A DNA stretch of 64,000 bases from Halobacillus litoralis (GCF_020171725.1 NZ_JAIVAJ010000004.1:186001-250000); one strand, 5' to 3'. Positions 8,742-16,974 are shown, counted from the stretch's first letter. Translations and numbers: made by a program. The notes: generated by a model not told the origin, from the letters alone.

Positions 8742-9092
8742 ATGACGAAGCACAGAATTTATACGATGAGTTTTGCGAGCGTTTACCCTCATTACATTAA
8801 TAAAGCGGAGAAAAAAGGACGCACGAAGGATGAAGTGGATGAGATCATCCGTTGGTTGACGGGATACAGTCAGGATAAGCTCGAAGATCAGATTGAGAAC
8901 AAGACGGACTTTGAGACGTTCTTTGCGGAAGCTCCGGAGATGAACCCTTCTCGCAGCCTGATTAAAGGCGTCATCTGTGGTGTCCGTGTGGAAGAGATTG
9001 AAGAGCCGATGATGCAGGAAATCCGTTATCTGGACAAACTGATTGATGAACTGGCCAGGGGAAAAGCGATGGAAAAGATATTGCGGAGTTGA
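8742..9092 (+). CDS. DUF2200 family protein
   Basis: 116 residues. [26 protein letters not shown]... followed by IIRWLTGY and a [20 protein letters not shown] block is the DUF2200 signature. Small cytoplasmic protein, function unknown, widespread and usually single-copy. ATG at 8742 preferred over GTG at 8739. A sparse ribosome site (AAAGG) lies about 11 bases upstream. It sits 24 bases after the DUF4181 gene and may share its transcript. Confidence 0.85.
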   Translation: MTKHRIYTMSFASVYPHYINKAEKKGRTKDEVDEIIRWLTGYSQDKLEDQIENKTDFETFFAEAPEMNPSRSLIKGVICGVRVEEIEEPMMQEIRYLDKLIDELARGKAMEKILRS

Positions 9093-9165
9093 TCAAACAC
9101 TGTGTTCATGAAATTTATGAGCACACTTTTTTTTGGATTGAATGATGGTTTCTCACGCTAACAGC

Positions 9166-9283
9166 TTGAAACAGGAGAACCGTCCCCTCGTTCCACCCTC
9201 GTTCCGCTGTGCATGAAACAAGAGAACCGTCCCCACTTGCGCCCACTTGCGCGCTACACCGAAACAAGAGAACCGTCCCCTTC
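9166..9283. repeat. Three direct R1 REP arms
   Basis: GAAACAGGAGAACCGTCCCC, GAAACAAGAGAACCGTCCCC and again, all in the same orientation at 45-base steps, with short linkers (GTTCCACCC, CTTGCGCCC). Confidence 0.9.
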
Positions 9284-9294
9284 GTTCCAGGAGG

Positions 9295-9328
9295 AAGTAG
9301 TGCTGGCGAGGGGAGCACTACTTTTTTG
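9295..9328 (+). terminator. Rho-independent terminator
   Basis: AAGTAGTGCT / AGCACTACTT, perfect 10-bp stem followed by six T on the plus strand. Confidence 0.8.
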
Positions 9329-9348
9329 TTTTGGTCCGGCTTTGCGTG

Positions 9349-9573
9349 TCACTGTAAGAGAGAGATCATTGAATCAATCCCCATCATAAGACCAAATAGG
9401 ATGACTAGCGATCCGTATATCTTTTCGCCATTCTTTAAAAAGTCGGTGCCTGTAAATATAATCACGTAGGACGCAAGGAGTAATGGAAACGCAGTACCTA
9501 TGCTGTAGGGGGTGAAGGATAGGATGAGGGTGACAAATGCGACGATGAAGATGGCGCCATTTATGACTTTCGT
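9349..9573 (-). CDS. Small two- to three-TM protein with ACG in start position
   Basis: A 74-codon frame with clear membrane segments (INGAIFIVAFVTLILSF, AFPLLLASYVIIF, YGSLVILFGLMMGID). On the minus strand AAAGGGAGAG lies 7 bases before ACG AAA GTC; no ATG, GTG or TTG is usable. ACG differs by one base from ATG, so either initiation occurs at ACG, which is rare and weak, or a recent ATG-to-ACG change has silenced the gene. Product family unknown. No stop codon or frameshift interrupts the frame. Confidence 0.5.
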   Translation of the reverse strand, partial: TKVINGAIFIVAFVTLILSFTPYSIGTAFPLLLASYVIIFTGTDFLKNGEKIYGSLVILFGLMMGIDSMISLLQ

Positions 9574-9700
9574 GTTATCTCTCCCTTTCTGTTGGGTTCG
9601 ATACTTATTACTCTATAAAGAAGTTTTTTACAAAAAAACCTTTTCGGATTTAAGAGACTTCTCAAAAGGAAGGAATGAAAAACGAGTCTTGGACTCAATA

Positions 9701-9745
9701 AAAAGGAGAAGACCAACGTTATAAAAGCGCCGATCTTCTCCTTTT
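9701..9745. terminator. Bidirectional terminator
   Basis: AAAAGGAGAAGA / TCTTCTCCTTTT stem with A-run on one side and T-run on the other; ends the GAF-STAS gene on the minus strand. Confidence 0.8.
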
Positions 9746-9746
9746 T

Positions 9747-10610
9747 TTACTTCTTCTCCAATGCAAATCCGATATACTCCAAAGCACTTTCCAAGTTCAA
9801 CGTCGTCGTTACATCCTTGAACAAGGCAGGCGAGTTCGTCGTCTGAATCGCGACCTCCGGGCGGATGCCTGTAATCAAAGGCGTAATGCCGAGCAGGTTC
9901 AGCATGTCGGTCAGTTGAGAGAAGGAATGGATGACGAATTCGTTCACCTTTTTGATCCCCGACAAATCGATCACGATATAGTCGAAGGCAAGCTCCTGGC
10001 TTCTCAGTAACACCTTTTCCGTAATGCCCTTCATCCGTTCCTCTGTGATGCTGCCGATGATCGGCAGGATTCCGACTCCGTCTGTGATCGGGACGAGCGG
10101 GACGGAAAGGTTCGTGATCTCATTTCGGGCAGCGTCCAGTTCGAGGACGTAAGAAAGGAGCGCGCTCGCGGTTTCAAACAGCTCCACATGCTCCTCGGAA
10201 AAGTTCAACGCCTGCGTATCCAGCCCGCAGATCGTTCCGTAGTTTTCTCCGTTTTCATAGTTGATCGGAATGCCGATGAAACTACCGGATCCAAGGCCCT
10301 TCGTCACATCGAGTTCCTTCGTCAATTCGCTCTCATTAATGTCCTCAATCATTAGAACACGATGGCCGTGATCGACGCTCAAGCTGCAGAACGTATCCTC
10401 GAATGGGAGCTTGTCACCTGTATGTAGTAGTTCGTCTTTTTCATTCAACACTTTCACAATCTCGTTGGTGCAGTTATCATTCTTCGCAATGAAAACCGTG
10501 TTCACACCTGCAAATTTCGCAATCATATGTAGTAATGTATCCGCGGCTTCGTCGAAGTTGTCCAGTTTTTTCACTGAAGCTTTACTGTGTTTCATCATTT
10601 GGGCATTCAT
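9747..10610 (-). CDS. GAF-STAS protein, RsbR-like
   Basis: 287 residues. N-terminal GAF domain at about 15-155 (NFDEAADTLLHMIAKFAGVN, SFIGIPINYENGENYGTICG), then a STAS domain at about 165-280 with the typical start VPLVPITDGVGILPIIG and a helix after YIVIDLSGIKKVNEFV. This is the layout of RsbR paralogs that build the stressosome controlling sigma-B. The position that is usually the phospho-Thr (DITG..xxD) reads DLSGIKKV, i.e. serine. GAF may bind a small ligand. No RsbS, RsbT or kinase gene is near. Cytoplasmic. Confidence 0.85.
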   Translation of the reverse strand: MNAQMMKHSKASVKKLDNFDEAADTLLHMIAKFAGVNTVFIAKNDNCTNEIVKVLNEKDELLHTGDKLPFEDTFCSLSVDHGHRVLMIEDINESELTKELDVTKGLGSGSFIGIPINYENGENYGTICGLDTQALNFSEEHVELFETASALLSYVLELDAARNEITNLSVPLVPITDGVGILPIIGSITEERMKGITEKVLLRSQELAFDYIVIDLSGIKKVNEFVIHSFSQLTDMLNLLGITPLITGIRPEVAIQTTNSPALFKDVTTTLNLESALEYIGFALEKK

Positions 10611-10736
10611 ACCATCATCCTTTCCTAGTCCTAACGTTATACCATACCTTTTCTGTAGGACTTTTAAACAAAGAATTTGATTCGAAACTTTATCATCGTT
10701 TCCTACGTATAAGGTAAAAAAGGAGGCGTTCTCATT

Positions 10737-11282
10737 TTGACAAAAATAATAGCTCCCATTGCCCTTCTCCTTCTCGGTCTGAGTGCGATTTTGGTCGGAT
10801 GCACAGCTGCCAACTCAGCACAGGAGAAGGACGTCGAAACGATTGAAGCCATGTTAACCCAACAGTTCACTGGACCTGATCAGAAGATGATGGAGTTGCT
10901 TAATGATCCTGATCATGTGACAGTCATCGGACTTGGAGAAACGAAAAGGCCAGAAGAACCAAATGAACTTGAACAATATTTAGAAGCCACCTACCATCCG
11001 TATTTTACAGATCAAGAATATGAGGACTTCATCGGGGCATTTGCTATGGCTCCTCATGTGTTCGGGGAGGCTGATGCCTATCAATTCGAAGTGGAACAAG
11101 TGATTGTAAAAGACGTGGAAGCGACAGACGGGGCTTATGATTTTACAGTCGAAATCCGTTATGAGAAGGACGGAACGGAAGAAAACACACAAGTCAGCGG
11201 CAGAATCAATGTGAATGAGGAAGGGAAGATCTCGAGGTACAGGCCGATAGATGACGGGCTGATGGAGGTTCTGCAGAGGTGA
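10737..11282 (+). CDS. Lipoprotein, unknown function
   Basis: 181 residues from a TTG with AAAAAGGAGGCG 7 bases upstream. Signal MTKIIAPIALLLLGLSAILV then a lipobox (LVGC). The mature domain is acidic (DVETIEAMLTQQFTGPD, YEDFIGAFAMAPHVFGEAD) with an alpha/beta pattern and ends YRPIDDGLMEVLQ. Family not recognised. Divergent from the GAF-STAS gene and convergent with the DinB gene. Confidence 0.8.
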   Translation: MTKIIAPIALLLLGLSAILVGCTAANSAQEKDVETIEAMLTQQFTGPDQKMMELLNDPDHVTVIGLGETKRPEEPNELEQYLEATYHPYFTDQEYEDFIGAFAMAPHVFGEADAYQFEVEQVIVKDVEATDGAYDFTVEIRYEKDGTEENTQVSGRINVNEEGKISRYRPIDDGLMEVLQR

Positions 11283-11308
11283 AAAATAATCGTTTTCGAA
11301 AAGAGAGG

Positions 11309-11782
11309 CTAGACGTTACGAGCCTTTTGCATTTTGCGAATGTACATGATCTGACCGATATGATAAGCGTTATGGGTCGTGGCGTTTGATAATATAGCCC
11401 ACCATTCGGCGTCGACGGGAAATCCCTGGACCTTTAACTCAAGCTGTTCAGGTGTGAGAAGATCCTGCCATTCCAACAGAACGCGCAACAGAGTATCTTT
11501 GAGCTCAGAGAAGGACTTCTCGCTGCCTGTGTGAAAGGTTTCATCATTCGGAATCGAATCGACTGCGCTTACCTGCTGTTTTCTGTACCTGACCTGCCAG
11601 GCTTCATTCCAGTAAATCAAGTGTTGGACAATTTCCGCGACACTATGACTCGAATTGTCCGGTTTCCAAAAGGCTTCATTCTCAGACAATCCCTCAACGG
11701 ATTCTGAAAAGGATATGTACCAACTCCGGTCGTTCGCATTTGCTAAGAATTGATCTGAAATCAAGGTCTTTATATCAGCCAT
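11309..11782 (-). CDS. DinB-like superfamily protein
   Basis: 157 residues from MADIKTL; GGAG sits 9 bases before this ATG, whereas the first ATG (11797) overlaps it. The four-helix DinB/YfiT metal-binding bundle is indicated by the paired histidines in VQHLIYWNEAW and HNAYHIGQIMYIR. Such proteins are often thiol S-transferases or damage-induced proteins using bacillithiol; substrate not predictable. Monocistronic. Confidence 0.87.
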   Translation of the reverse strand: MADIKTLISDQFLANANDRSWYISFSESVEGLSENEAFWKPDNSSHSVAEIVQHLIYWNEAWQVRYRKQQVSAVDSIPNDETFHTGSEKSFSELKDTLLRVLLEWQDLLTPEQLELKVQGFPVDAEWWAILSNATTHNAYHIGQIMYIRKMQKARNV

Positions 11783-11849
11783 CGCATCCATCTCCATTTC
11801 TTATCTTTTCAATAGTATATCACTACCAAAAGAAATACCCCTCTTTCGT

Positions 11850-11879
11850 TTGGAATATCATTCAAATATAAGATACAAT
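11850..11879 (+). promoter_or_regulatory. Sigma-A type promoter
   Basis: TTGGAA (11850-11855), 18 bp, TACAAT (11874-11879), about 38 bases before the ATG of the next gene. Confidence 0.5.
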
Positions 11880-11916
11880 CGAGACATAGAAAAATGGAAA
11901 TGAATGGAGGGTGGTT

Positions 11917-12198
11917 ATGCCGCAATCGATTCAAGGCAAACTGTCAGGATCCATGCTCGTCATCTTTCTTCTTCAAATCGTCTGGTTCGTCTTCATGATG
12001 TCAGTCAACGGATTGGGAGCAATCGTCCAGTTTATCACGGTCAGTTCCATCACGAGCGTCCTCGGATTGATCATCGGAGTCATCAGCCTGAAGAAGGAAA
12101 GAGAGAATCGAATGGTTCCGATTCTCACATTGATCATCAGTGTTCTGTTCCTAAGTGCGATGCTGTTCTTTTTGTTCGGTTATTCGTTCGGTGGGTAG
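11917..12198 (+). CDS. Small three-TM membrane protein
   Basis: 93 residues starting MPQSIQGKLSGSM; GGAGGG is 6 bases upstream, so the ATG is preferred over GTG at 11911. Three hydrophobic helices (LVIFLLQIVWFVFMM, ITSVLGLIIGVISL, LTLIISVLFLSAMLFFLFG) separated by a short charged loop KKERENR. No family recognised. REP follows the stop. Confidence 0.7.
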   Translation: MPQSIQGKLSGSMLVIFLLQIVWFVFMMSVNGLGAIVQFITVSSITSVLGLIIGVISLKKERENRMVPILTLIISVLFLSAMLFFLFGYSFGG

Positions 12199-12207
12199 CT
12201 TGGTACA

Positions 12208-12256
12208 TGGGGACGGTTCTCTTGTTTCAGTGTGAAACAAGAGAACCGTCCCTTCG
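12208..12256. repeat. R1 REP palindrome
   Basis: Complete palindrome between two co-directional genes, arms GGGGACGGTTCTCTTGTTTC and complement. Confidence 0.95.
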
Positions 12257-12277
12257 TTTCATTCAGGAGGTGTGAAT

Positions 12278-13147
12278 ATGGTTAGAGAAAGAGGCGTGTT
12301 GGAGAGTGATGGTTTTCATACATATTACGAGATTCAGCGTCCCGCCGTACAGGATTCTGTCCCGCTTATCTTACTCGCAGGTGGGCCTGGCCTACCTTAC
12401 AAAGCGTTAGCCCCGTTATTTGATTTAGCTCATGACCGGGAAGTCGTTGGGTATGATCAGATTGGTAGCGGGAGGTCGACACGGTCAGATCAATTTCCGT
12501 CGCTCTATATGAATGATTTTATTAAACAGTTTCATGATGTCATAACAGAGCTTGGCATAGAGGAGTTCCACCTTCTCGGTCACTCCTGGGGGACGATTCT
12601 CGGACTGAACATTGCTCTCGAGTACCCCGAACAGACGAAGAGTCTGATTATACACAGTGGCGTGGCTGACTGGCAGGCTTGTCTGAAATCCAGAGCAACC
12701 TTTCAGGAGGAGCATCTTCCTGATCGATTAACCAAAATGGTCGATAAAGTGAAGGCGGGTTCTGAGCTGTCAGAGGAGGAGCGCAATAAGTATTTGAAAG
12801 AATGGAACAACCTCTTTTACTGCCGAGTAGAGTACCCGGAATACCTCAAGCAAGCCCTGGATGATAAAGATGTCACCACGAATCAGCTGATCTGGGACCC
12901 GGAGAAAAATAAGGAGATGACCGACTATTCGATGACGGACAGGTTGAGTGGAATCACCTGCCCTACGCTGATCATCAGTGGAGCGTTCGACGGAATTTCG
13001 GTTGGTCAGGCCGCTCTTTTTAAAAAAGGAATCCAGGACAGCCGGCATGTTGAATTCCAGCATTCGGCTCATTATGCTCATGTCGAAGAGGAGGAACGAT
13101 TCCTGCGGGTGGTCGAGGGTTTCTTGAAGGAAGTGGATGGTTATTAG
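12278..13147 (+). CDS. Alpha/beta hydrolase, proline iminopeptidase-like (S33)
   Basis: 289 residues; AGGAGGTG is 5 bases before ATG 12278. Oxyanion-loop motif AGGPGLPYKAL, YDQIGSGRS, nucleophile elbow GHSWGT, acid in SGAFDGIS and histidine in HYAHVEE give a full catalytic triad. HGGPG-like and DQ.G.G.S motifs are those of prolyl aminopeptidases, which remove N-terminal proline, though substrate cannot be read from sequence. Cytoplasmic. Followed by a minisatellite. Confidence 0.85.
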   Translation: MVRERGVLESDGFHTYYEIQRPAVQDSVPLILLAGGPGLPYKALAPLFDLAHDREVVGYDQIGSGRSTRSDQFPSLYMNDFIKQFHDVITELGIEEFHLLGHSWGTILGLNIALEYPEQTKSLIIHSGVADWQACLKSRATFQEEHLPDRLTKMVDKVKAGSELSEEERNKYLKEWNNLFYCRVEYPEYLKQALDDKDVTTNQLIWDPEKNKEMTDYSMTDRLSGITCPTLIISGAFDGISVGQAALFKKGIQDSRHVEFQHSAHYAHVEEEERFLRVVEGFLKEVDGY

Positions 13148-13151
13148 GGGA

Positions 13152-13391
13152 GCGACCTTCTGGATTCGGGCGCGACCTTCCGGATTCGGGCGCGACTTTC
13201 CGGATTTGGGCGCGACTTTCCGGGTTTGGGCGCGACTTTCCGGGTTTGGGCGCGACCTTCCTGGGTTCGGGCGCGATTTTCCGGATTCGGGCGCGACTTT
13301 CTGGGTTCGGGCGCGACTTTTCGGATTCGGGCGCGATTTTCCGGATTGGAGCGCGGTTTTCATAACCCGCCCGCGATTTTGTGGATGAACT
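13152..13391. repeat. 20-bp GC-rich minisatellite (R4)
   Basis: Ten tandem units of the form GCGACTTTCCGGATTCGGGC (one is 21 bp), from 13152 to 13352, then two decayed units to 13391. Variation is almost all C/T at fixed positions. Any protein read through it (GRDFPD / KVAPESGKS types) is only a product of the repeat. Confidence 0.95.
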
Positions 13392-13432
13392 TGATGGCAG
13401 ATTTGTTATGGTAGGAGAGAGGAGGGAGAAGG

Positions 13433-13606
13433 ATGGTAGTAGGTCTGATTGCGTTTGTCTTTGCGGTTTTCCTGACGTTCATGCTTATTTCGATCAATAG
13501 TAAACTCCAGGCGCTCATGAAGCACCATGGCATACAAGAAGAGAATTCCCAATGGATCGATACGAAGGAAGCTGAGAAAAAATTAGAGGATTCCAATGAG
13601 AAGTAG
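13433..13606 (+). CDS. 57-residue single-pass membrane protein
   Basis: ATG preceded by GGAGGGAGAAGG. One N-terminal helix (GLIAFVFAVFLTFMLISI) then a charged tail KLQALMKHHG...WIDTKEAEKKLEDS, probably a short coiled coil in the cytoplasm. Size and layout resemble many Bacillus small membrane proteins of unknown function. Located just after the minisatellite, before a REP. Confidence 0.65.
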   Translation: MVVGLIAFVFAVFLTFMLISINSKLQALMKHHGIQEENSQWIDTKEAEKKLEDSNEK

Positions 13607-13623
13607 ATACATACATCATGATG

Positions 13624-13668
13624 GGAGGGGACGGCTCATTTGAAACAGTGAGAACCGTCCCCTCGTTT
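13624..13668. repeat. Degenerate R1 REP
   Basis: GGGGACGGCTCATTTGAAAC and a second arm AGTGAGAACCGTCCCC. Confidence 0.85.
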
Positions 13669-13684
13669 CCATATACCACAATGA

Positions 13685-13738
13685 GAAGGGGCGATTTTTC
13701 TGATTCAGCTGAACCAGAGAAACCGTTCCTCTTTTTTT
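13685..13738 (+). terminator. Terminator derived from a decayed REP
   Basis: GATTTTTCTGATTCAG / CTGAACCAGAGAAACCG inverted repeat followed by seven T; arms keep the R1 pattern. Confidence 0.6.
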
Positions 13739-13749
13739 GAGCGTTTATG

Positions 13750-13780
13750 TTGCCTTAGAGTGAACTCGAGGATCTATACT
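13750..13780 (+). promoter_or_regulatory. MerR-type promoter of the aldo/keto reductase gene
   Basis: TTGCCT (13750-13755), a 19-bp spacer and TATACT (13775-13780). The spacer holds the dyad CTTAGAGTGAACTCGAGG. Over-long 19-bp spacers are the hallmark of MerR-activated promoters. Same motif recurs twice near the merR gene at 15.5 kb. Confidence 0.85.
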
Positions 13781-13855
13781 GCTTGTAAATCCATGGCATG
13801 GATTGTGTAGCACAGGATGTGCAGTAAGTATTCACTCTAAAAGGAGAGGTTCTTT

Positions 13856-14722
13856 ATGATGTTGAAAGAAACGTATCGTTTGGCAAATGGGGTTGAGATT
13901 CCGAAGATTGGTCTTGGAACATGGATGATTGAAAATGATGATGCAGCCCAGGCTGTAGCGGATGCTGTGGAAATCGGTTATCGTCATATCGACACGGCTC
14001 AGGCTTATCAAAATGAGGATGGTGTCGGTGAGGGTATTCGCAAGTCGGGCGTTGATCGCGAAGAGCTGTTTATTACGACGAAACTGGCGGCGGAGATAAA
14101 GTCCTATGATGAAGCCGTGTCCGCGATCAATCAATCTTTGAAGACGATGGGGCTCGATTATATCGATATGATGATCATTCACAGTCCGCAGCCTTGGAAG
14201 GATTTCGCTGGGGAAGACCGTTACTTTGAGGGGAACCGTGAGGCATGGAAGGCGCTTGAGGAAGCGTATGAGGCAGGTAAACTACGCGCTATCGGGCTAT
14301 CGAACTTCCAGAAAGAAGATGTCGAGAACATTCTTGAAGCGAGCACTGTCAAACCGATGGTGAACCAGATTCTCGCGCATATCAGCAATACACCCTTCGA
14401 TTTGGTTCAATATACGCAGGATCAGGATATTCTTGTGGAAGCTTATTCTCCTATCGCGCACGGAGAATTGTTGAAGAACGATCAAGTCGTGCAACTGGCA
14501 GAGAAGTACGGTGTTTCTGTTCCACAGCTAAGCATCCGCTACGTGCTGCAGCTCGGTATGCTTCCCCTTCCGAAGACTGCCAATCCGAAGCATATGAAAA
14601 ACAATGCCGATGTTGACTTTACGATTTCGGAAGAGGACATGGACTTTCTCAAGAACATCGAAACCATCAAAGACTATGGAGAGGCAAGCGTGATGCCAGT
14701 GTTTGGTGGGAAGCTGGACTAA
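13856..14722 (+). CDS. Aldo/keto reductase
   Basis: 288 residues, TIM-barrel NADPH oxidoreductase. Visible: IPKIGLGTWM, GYRHIDTAQAYQNEDGVGEG (Asp/Tyr of the catalytic tetrad), the Lys in ITTKL, IHSPQPW with His, and a C-terminal cofactor region PLPKTANPKHMKNN. Close to YvgN-type reductases that detoxify methylglyoxal and other aldehydes. AAGGAGAGG precedes ATG. The MerR-type promoter upstream links it to the regulator at 15541, so aldehyde stress is a likely inducer (inference). Confidence 0.92.
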   Translation: MMLKETYRLANGVEIPKIGLGTWMIENDDAAQAVADAVEIGYRHIDTAQAYQNEDGVGEGIRKSGVDREELFITTKLAAEIKSYDEAVSAINQSLKTMGLDYIDMMIIHSPQPWKDFAGEDRYFEGNREAWKALEEAYEAGKLRAIGLSNFQKEDVENILEASTVKPMVNQILAHISNTPFDLVQYTQDQDILVEAYSPIAHGELLKNDQVVQLAEKYGVSVPQLSIRYVLQLGMLPLPKTANPKHMKNNADVDFTISEEDMDFLKNIETIKDYGEASVMPVFGGKLD

Positions 14723-14756
14723 GCGAGGCTGAAAAACATAGATTATGCAGTGTAAA

Positions 14757-14783
14757 GGGACCGAGGCATCGGTCTCTTTTTTT
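14757..14783 (+). terminator. Terminator of the aldo/keto reductase gene
   Basis: GACCGA GGCA TCGGTC followed by TCTTTTTTT. Confidence 0.8.
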
Positions 14784-14791
14784 AAAATCAA

Positions 14792-14820
14792 AAAGACAGG
14801 TGCAAGGAGGGCACCTGTCT
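14792..14820 (-). terminator. Terminator of the acetyltransferase gene
   Basis: On the minus strand AGACAGGTGC / GCACCTGTCT with a T-rich tail; perfect 10-bp stem. Confidence 0.8.
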
Positions 14821-14826
14821 GCTGGG

Positions 14827-15402
14827 TCATTCGCTGGAATCGATGGTTTTCAGTGGCTTCGCTGGAACTCCTCCGGCAACGACGTTTGATTCTACGTCTT
14901 TTGTCACGACTGCTCCGGCAGCAATGACCTCTCCGTCCCCGATGGTCACACCTGGCAGGACTGTTGCATTGGCACCAATCCAGACGTTTGTGCCGATGGT
15001 AATGCGAGCGGGATGTAATGTGCTCCGTTTCTCAGGGTTCATGTCATGGTTGAGTGTTGCCAGCACGACATTATGTCCGATGAGTGAGCCATCTCCGATT
15101 GTGATGCCTCCTTGGTCTTGGAAACGGCAACCTGAATTGATGAAGACGTTTTTTCCGACTTCAATGTTCTTACCGCAATCCGTTGTGAAAGGAGGAAACA
15201 GCATAAAGCTGCTGTCGACGGGCTTGCCGATTAGTTTGGAAAAAAGTTCGCGCAGTTCTTCGGGAGGGTGGTACGACCCGTTTAGTTGTGCGGTGATTTG
15301 CAAGGCTTTCTGGGACAGTCTGTGCATCACCTGGTGGGCTTCAGAACCTCCCTCGACCGTTTCGCCTTTTCGCAGGCTCGTCAGAAATTCAGATGTATTC
15401 AT
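14827..15402 (-). CDS. Sugar/maltose O-acetyltransferase
   Basis: 191 residues from [17 protein letters not shown] is correctly spaced to this ATG (15402). Left-handed beta-helix hexapeptide repeats with the family blocks [38 protein letters not shown] (catalytic His) and [20 protein letters not shown]. It transfers acetyl from acetyl-CoA to a sugar hydroxyl, as in LacA/Maa. It has its own MerR-type promoter shared with the regulator gene, so it belongs to the same small regulon as the aldo/keto reductase, which is an odd partner. Confidence 0.9.
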   Translation of the reverse strand: MNTSEFLTSLRKGETVEGGSEAHQVMHRLSQKALQITAQLNGSYHPPEELRELFSKLIGKPVDSSFMLFPPFTTDCGKNIEVGKNVFINSGCRFQDQGGITIGDGSLIGHNVVLATLNHDMNPEKRSTLHPARITIGTNVWIGANATVLPGVTIGDGEVIAAGAVVTKDVESNVVAGGVPAKPLKTIDSSE

Positions 15403-15434
15403 TCTCTTCGCCTCCTTCATTGTCTGCTTTTTTT

Positions 15435-15465
15435 ATTCTACCCCCTATAGTTCACTCTAAGGCAA
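15435..15465 (-). promoter_or_regulatory. MerR-type promoter of the acetyltransferase gene
   Basis: Minus strand: TTGCCT, 19-bp spacer containing TAGAGTGAACTATAG, TAGAAT. The first 18 bases of this element match the element at 13750 almost exactly. Confidence 0.85.
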
Positions 15466-15476
15466 GCATCACGACC

Positions 15477-15507
15477 TTGACTTGGAGTAAACTCTAAGTA
15501 GTAAAGT
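15477..15507 (+). promoter_or_regulatory. MerR-type autoregulated promoter
   Basis: TTGACT, 19-bp spacer, TAAAGT. Dyad ACTTGGAGTAAACTCTAAGT at 15480-15499. Divergent from, and only 11 bases away from, the acetyltransferase promoter. Confidence 0.85.
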
Positions 15508-15540
15508 ATATCTAATAACATACAGGAAGGGTGATCGCCA

Positions 15541-15960
15541 GTGACATATCGGATCGGCGAACTTTCAAAGGAAATCGGAGTCAGTGAACATACGCTGAGG
15601 TATTATGAAAAAGAGGGATTGGTCGTACCGGAGCGGGGAGAGAACAATATCCGTCGCTATACAGAGCACAACAAATTGTGGGTGGAATTCATTATCCACA
15701 TGAAAGAAACGGGCATGTCTCTCGAGGATTTGAAGAATTACACACAACTATGGGAGTCAGGAGAGGAAGGGACAGCCGAAATGATTGAAATCCTGACCAA
15801 CCATAGGGAGAAAGTGAAGAAGCAATTGGACACCTTCCGGAAAAACTTGGAATTGCTCAATAAAAAAATTGATTTTTATCAAAACAGCCTGAAGGAAAAT
15901 AAGTCCGCGAATTTATACAAGACATTTGTCGATAAGAAAAAGAACGATGAAAAGCTCTAA
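15541..15960 (+). CDS. MerR-family regulator, AdhR-like
   Basis: 139 residues. N-terminal helix-turn-helix YRIGELSKEIGVSEHTLRYY, wing RRYTEHN, then a long dimerisation coiled coil (HREKVKKQLDTFRKNLELLN). The family AdhR in B. subtilis senses aldehydes through a Cys; no cysteine is present in this protein, so a thiol-based sensor is not available and the signal must be read differently. GTG start behind GGAAGGGTG. Controls, by the shared promoter type, itself and the two neighbouring enzymes. Confidence 0.9.
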   Translation: MTYRIGELSKEIGVSEHTLRYYEKEGLVVPERGENNIRRYTEHNKLWVEFIIHMKETGMSLEDLKNYTQLWESGEEGTAEMIEILTNHREKVKKQLDTFRKNLELLNKKIDFYQNSLKENKSANLYKTFVDKKKNDEKL

Positions 15961-15967
15961 CTTTTCT

Positions 15968-16936
15968 TCAGCCTGACTGTTTCAAGGCGGGGGCTGCTGC
16001 TATTTTTTTCACATGGAAGGTGTGCACGATGATTCCGATGATGATGCAGCTCACGCCGGCAACGGCAATGCCTGATGGGAGCGGGCTGGATAATAGATAC
16101 GCTTCGCCTGCAATGACGAACAGTACCTGCATCGACTGCGTCGCTTCGACAGCGCCGAGCTTGCCTTGGTTATCCTTCACGCGGTTAGTGGCGATGAAGA
16201 ACAGGGTCGTCGCGATGACGCCTGAACAGACGGCGACAATCAGGGATTGGACGGTCTGGCTCGCGCTCGGGAGACCGTCATCGATGAAGGCGGCTCCGCT
16301 GAGGATAACCCAGAAAGGGAGACTTGCCAGCGTCATGCCGAGAATGCGTTGGAACGTATCGAGCTTCCCGCTGCATACTTCCATCATTTTGCGGTTGCCG
16401 AGCGGGTAGGCAAAGGCGGCGATGACGACGGGTCCGACTCCGATGATGATCTCCAGCAGAGTGAGCTCGCCTGCTTTCTGCTGTTGGATCAGCAGGACAC
16501 CTGTGAGTATAATGAGGGAAATGGCGAGTGATTTCTTCTGGATTTTCTTCCGCGTCGTCACGACACCCCGTCCCGTCTGCTGGTTTTCTTTGAACAAGGG
16601 AGGGAGAAGGAGTCCGGCGACAATCGTGAACTGCCACGTGCCGGATACGAGCCAGCCGGGTCCGTAAGCCGCCGCATAGGTCAGCGGTGCATAGAACAGC
16701 ACGAAGCCGACGAAGCTCCACGCGAGCCATGGAAGCGGATCTTTTTTCAACTCGATGAAGACCTGTCGTACGTTCTTACGGAACCATACGATCAGGATTA
16801 AGAAGGGTACCATGAACAGAAACCTCAGCGAAGCGCTCCACATCCAGCTTCCCCCGTCCAGTTCCATCGAACGATTCAACACGAACGTAACCGCAAAAAA
16901 CATCGACGACAGTACACCTAGCGCAATCTCCTTCAT
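15968..16936 (-). CDS. EmrE-type multidrug resistance efflux transporter (DMT family)
   Basis: 322 residues with ten hydrophobic segments, beginning LGVLSSMFFAVTFVLNRSME. Fits the 'multidrug resistance efflux transporter' branch of the drug/metabolite superfamily (family knowledge: PF13536). Substrate unknown. RBS AAAGGGG precedes the ATG. Divergent from the XRE-cupin regulator, with a shared palindromic promoter region, suggesting direct control by it. Confidence 0.85.
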   Translation of the reverse strand: MKEIALGVLSSMFFAVTFVLNRSMELDGGSWMWSASLRFLFMVPFLILIVWFRKNVRQVFIELKKDPLPWLAWSFVGFVLFYAPLTYAAAYGPGWLVSGTWQFTIVAGLLLPPLFKENQQTGRGVVTTRKKIQKKSLAISLIILTGVLLIQQQKAGELTLLEIIIGVGPVVIAAFAYPLGNRKMMEVCSGKLDTFQRILGMTLASLPFWVILSGAAFIDDGLPSASQTVQSLIVAVCSGVIATTLFFIATNRVKDNQGKLGAVEATQSMQVLFVIAGEAYLLSSPLPSGIAVAGVSCIIIGIIVHTFHVKKIAAAPALKQSG

Positions 16937-16974
16937 TAAAAAATCCCCTTTTTATATATCATAGTTTATATGTT

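Noticed and set aside
12770..13363. Minus-strand and plus-strand frames through the 20-bp minisatellite (KVAPESGKSRPNP-type)
   Set aside because: Open only because the repeat has no stop codons; no start signals and the frame is lost at the 21-bp unit.
14843..15460. 205-residue plus-strand ORF
   Set aside because: Antisense to the acetyltransferase and overlapping two divergent promoters.
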